A DNA stretch of 64,000 nucleotides, taken from Streptomyces sp. NRRL S-646 (GTDB taxonomy: Bacteria; Actinomycetota; Actinomycetes; Streptomycetales; Streptomycetaceae). This document shows, in pieces, positions 61,743 through 64,000 of the stretch. Location of the stretch: assembly GCF_000720765.1 (NCBI RefSeq), contig NZ_JODC01000016.1, forward strand, positions 124,001 through 188,000, read 5' to 3'. Numbering within the stretch: the stretch's first letter is position 1; each line of letters starts with the position of its first letter. The notes beneath the pieces were generated by a model. It was not told the origin of the DNA and ran no database searches. It saw nothing but the letters and a program-made list of their open reading frames with translations. The position numbers were made by a program, and so were the translations under genes.

Positions 61743-62729
61743 GTGGAAGCCGTGACGGAGAGCATCACGAAGAACCGGCAGTCGGCGCGCACCCTGCGCG
61801 CGATGGTCGAGCGCGCCTACGGCAGCGGGCAGGTGCCCCAGGACGACGGCTTCGCCGAGGAGATCACCCACGGCTGGTTCAACGTCGCCTACCGGATCCG
61901 GCTGCGCGATGGGCGGCACGTGGTGCTGAAGATCGCTCCCCCCTCGGATGTCGCGGTGCTGACCCGCGAGCGGGGGATGATGCGCACGGAGCTGGCCGCG
62001 ATGGCGCTGGTGCGCGAGCGCACGACGGTCCCGGTGCCGCGGGTCGACCACGCAGATCTGTCCGGGGAACTGGTCGCGGCCGACTACTTCTTCATGGAGT
62101 ACGTGGACGCGGACAACTTCGGCATCGCCGTCGAGGAAGGGCGGCTGCCGGCCGAGGTGGTCACCGCGGGCGGGCGGCAGCTGGGCGCGCTCAACCGGGA
62201 ACTCAACTCGATCACCGGCCCACACTTCGGACCGCTGGTGGGCACGGGCTCGGCGACATGGCGCGAGGCGTTCACCCTGCTGATGGAGGACACCCTCGCC
62301 GACGGGCTGCGGGCGGGCGTCGACATCGGCCGGGAGTACGACGAGATCCGCGCGGTCCTGGCGGAGAACGCAAGTGCTCTGGACGAGGTGGGCGAGCCGC
62401 GGTTCGTCGAGGTCGACCTGTGGACGAAGAACTCGATGATCAGGGATGGCCGGATCGTCTCGGTCCTCGACCACGAACGCGCGATGTGGGGCGACCCGCT
62501 GATGGAGGCGGGTTTCACCGGCATCGACCTTCCCGCGTTCGGCGACCCCGCCGACTTCGTGAGCGGATACGGCCTGGGCGAACTGTCCCCCTCACAGCGC
62601 AAGCGCCGTCGCCTGTACTCGCTGCATCTGGCCGTCGTCATGATCGTCGAGACGGTGTTTCGGGGCCACACGGACCCGACCACCTACGACTTCGCCCGCA
62701 CCCAACTCGATCTGCTCATGGCCCGCTGA
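61743..62729 (+). CDS. Aminoglycoside phosphotransferase-like kinase (APH/ChoK fold)
   Basis: A 328-residue protein of the phosphotransferase-enzyme family. N-lobe: RDGRHVVLKIAPPSDVAVLT (Lys for ATP), ERGMMRTELAAMALVRERTT, FFMEYVDADNFG (hinge). C-lobe: the usual HGDLxxxN brackets are replaced by FVEVDLWTKNSMI (Asp and Asn kept, His-Gly lost) and the DxD metal site by VSVLDHERAMWGDP. So the catalytic Asp/Asn/Asp can still be traced. GTG start with GAAGGAG. Substrate unknown; not evidence of drug resistance by itself. Confidence 0.82.
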   Translation: MEAVTESITKNRQSARTLRAMVERAYGSGQVPQDDGFAEEITHGWFNVAYRIRLRDGRHVVLKIAPPSDVAVLTRERGMMRTELAAMALVRERTTVPVPRVDHADLSGELVAADYFFMEYVDADNFGIAVEEGRLPAEVVTAGGRQLGALNRELNSITGPHFGPLVGTGSATWREAFTLLMEDTLADGLRAGVDIGREYDEIRAVLAENASALDEVGEPRFVEVDLWTKNSMIRDGRIVSVLDHERAMWGDPLMEAGFTGIDLPAFGDPADFVSGYGLGELSPSQRKRRRLYSLHLAVVMIVETVFRGHTDPTTYDFARTQLDLLMAR

Positions 62730-63214
62730 ACCCGCTCCGAGGCAGGTACTTCGAAAATCCGGCCATCACCAGCGGACACCCCGCTCCGCCGTGCTCGGCA
62801 TCGGCACTGCCGGTGCGCTGCTGATCAGCATCCGGCAGGTGCCGCTTCTCGTATGGCTGCAGGGGAGCGCCCGCACTCCCGCGAGGCGTCGGGCGTGATG
62901 ATGTGCACGCACCCGATCCACAAGCATGCGGGCGAGCGGTGTTCGGCGTTGATGCCGCCTCCGCGTCTGCGGGCGACGCCACCGTGTTCGCGTTCCAGCA
63001 GTTGCCGGCCAGCCGACCGGTGGGCGCAGAAGCGCAACAAGGTCATCCTTTTCTGCTCAGTATCGCTTGTATCCGGCATCGCCTCTGACGATCCGCCGTC
63101 GTGCAGCGTGCTGAGCCTTTCCAACCTGCCTCTGGTGTGGGGAAGTTACGCTGACAGCGTGGTGAAGCCCCTGGTAGACGGGTTCACGACCAAGATTTCC
63201 TCGCCCCACCAGAG
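62730..63214. other. Gene-free stretch
   Basis: No supported gene. A minus-strand piece near 62730-62790 (LVMAGFSKYLPRSGFSG) looks protein-like but is isolated. Probably the worn flank of the transposase relic that follows. Confidence 0.3.
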
Positions 63215-63860
63215 GCTTCGTGTGCTTGCCTGCCCGTCCGGGCTGGACGTGTCCAACTCTGCCCTGCGCCTGCTGTCCGCCGAGCTCCGTCGACGCCGTA
63301 AGGAGATCGGCACCCGCTGGCGGCGGTTGACTCCGGAGTGGCAGGCATTGCTTCGACGAAGGCATTCGTCCTGCTGGACGGCACCCTCCTGCCGATCGAC
63401 CGCAGCTTGACGAACATAGGGGCATCAAGCACAAGAAGCGCGGAATGAACGTGCAGGTCCTCGCCGATCCAGCCGGCCGACTTCTGTGGGCCTCACCAGC
63501 CTCCCCAGTGCGATCCACGACGTCCGGGCCGCCCGCGAGCACGGCATCGTCGACGTCCTCACCGACGCTGGCACCAGGCGGACAAGGGATATCGGGGCTC
63601 GAGAGGTACGATCCGTGTCCCCTGCTGGGGCCGCTGGGAGAACCTCTCCACGGGCCAGCAGGTCGTCAACCGGTCTCACGCGAAGATCCGAGCCCTCGTC
63701 GAGCAGCCCATCGCCACCCTCAAAACCTGGCGTCTCCTCCGCAAACTGCGCTGCTCGACCCCCCCGCATCCAGCCTCGTCCAGGCCATACTCGCGCTGCA
63801 TCCGGCCGGCTCAGAGCGAAGTTGGAAAAGGCTCAGTTGCGCAATCGCCGCCCCATGACC
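63215..63860 (+). pseudogene. IS5-family transposase, multiply frameshifted
   Basis: Ordered pieces in all three frames: LDVSNSALRLLSAELRRRRK and EIGTRWRRLTPEWQALL (N-terminal domain), FVLLDGTLLPIDRS, KKRGMNVQVLADPAGRLLWA (DDE start), HDVRAAREHGIVDVLTDAG, VVNRSHAKIRALVEQPIATL, KTWRLLRKLRCST. A deletion follows the N-terminal piece. Clearly inactive. Confidence 0.75.
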
Positions 63861-63934
63861 AGAACCGACGCACGTTGATCGGTTCGGCGATCTCGAGAAT
63901 GATCGGGCACGAATGAGTTCCGAAGTTGCCTCAA

Positions 63935-64000
63935 TCAGACGATGCTGCAGGCGAGTTGGAGCAGGCCAAGGAGGAGATCGGTACGAATCTCGTAGCCGCT
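63935..64000 (-). pseudogene. Gene end running off the right edge, possibly a transposase tail
   Basis: The minus-strand frame reads SGYEIRTDLLLGLLQLACSI V and stop at 63935. It resembles the extreme C-terminus of some Streptomyces transposases, but 21 residues are too few to be sure. Continues beyond the window. Confidence 0.3.

Noticed and set aside
61743..62729. Aminoglycoside resistance gene
   Set aside because: The HGD loop is altered and nothing else points to drug modification; only the fold is supported.
1..64000. rRNA, tRNA, CRISPR arrays, replication origin or telomere palindromes
   Set aside because: None was recognised on either strand: no regularly spaced direct repeats, no cloverleaf with CCA-type end that I could support, no DnaA-box cluster, and no packed series of telomere-type palindromes.

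Overview
The window looks like a Streptomyces accessory region. The DNA is uniformly very G+C-rich with strong G/C third-position bias, starts are ATG/GTG (rarely TTG) behind GGAGG-type ribosome sites, and the gene families (MmyB-type XRE regulators, AraC/PhyH pair, GH74/GH12 secreted hydrolases, Streptomyces-type small secreted proteins) fit that genus. No rRNA, tRNA, CRISPR array or intact phage was seen. The content is a mosaic of single enzymes each paired with its own regulator, separated by worn-out insertion sequences and truncated genes. That pattern is typical of a linear-chromosome arm or a linear plasmid, which is an inference.

Layout. 1-2.2 kb: tetR with a nested palindromic operator shared with a gene leaving the left edge, a two-domain VOC protein, gene-end fragments. 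2.2-7.4 kb: small secreted peptide, arylamine N-acetyltransferase, CPCC protein, YozG-type regulator with DUF2975 partner, ISAs1- and IS5-like remnants. 7.4-11.5 kb: methyltransferase, secreted proteins, DinB protein. 11.6-18.3 kb: broken ISL3 transposase, marR/FMN-reductase divergon with twin operators, Old Yellow Enzyme, aldehyde dehydrogenase with divergent XRE regulator. 18.3-27.2 kb: the most decayed part, with zinc-ADH, WYL-regulator, SUKH-3 and several transposase pseudogenes, an IS630/O-methyltransferase chimera, and intact RibD-type reductase, AAA kinase, lipoprotein and methyltransferase genes. 27.2-33.4 kb: unknown genes, lysR/D-amino-acid oxidase divergon, a membrane-anchored WD40 protein and a membrane protein. 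33.5-41.4 kb: IS debris, two GNATs, small membrane proteins, tetR/DUF1772 divergon, Tn3 remnant, a helix-turn-helix protein with terminal-protein-like layout. 41.5-45.1 kb: arsR-SRPBCC-RibD operon with palindromic operator, metallo-beta-lactamase-fold protein, iclR remnant. 45.1-51 kb: a gabT - FAD/Fe-S oxidoreductase - gabD operon joined by 4-base overlaps. 51-55.2 kb: truncated PucR and MMPL ends, PhyH plus 91-residue protein divergent from AraC, stand-alone condensation-domain protein. 55.2-59.8 kb: xyloglucan-type locus (GH74, GH12, broken GH42) behind two LacI-type palindromes. 59.8-64 kb: alpha/beta hydrolase, aminoglycoside-phosphotransferase-like kinase, IS5 debris.

How they work together. 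The clear functional units are GABA or related omega-amino-acid catabolism (gabT to gabD, with a YdiJ-like flavin/Fe-S enzyme), xyloglucan breakdown, and several one-regulator/one-enzyme detoxification modules (TetR, MarR, XRE, LysR, ArsR, AraC) whose operators can be read directly as inverted repeats. Functional names rest on recognised motifs; no database search was run.
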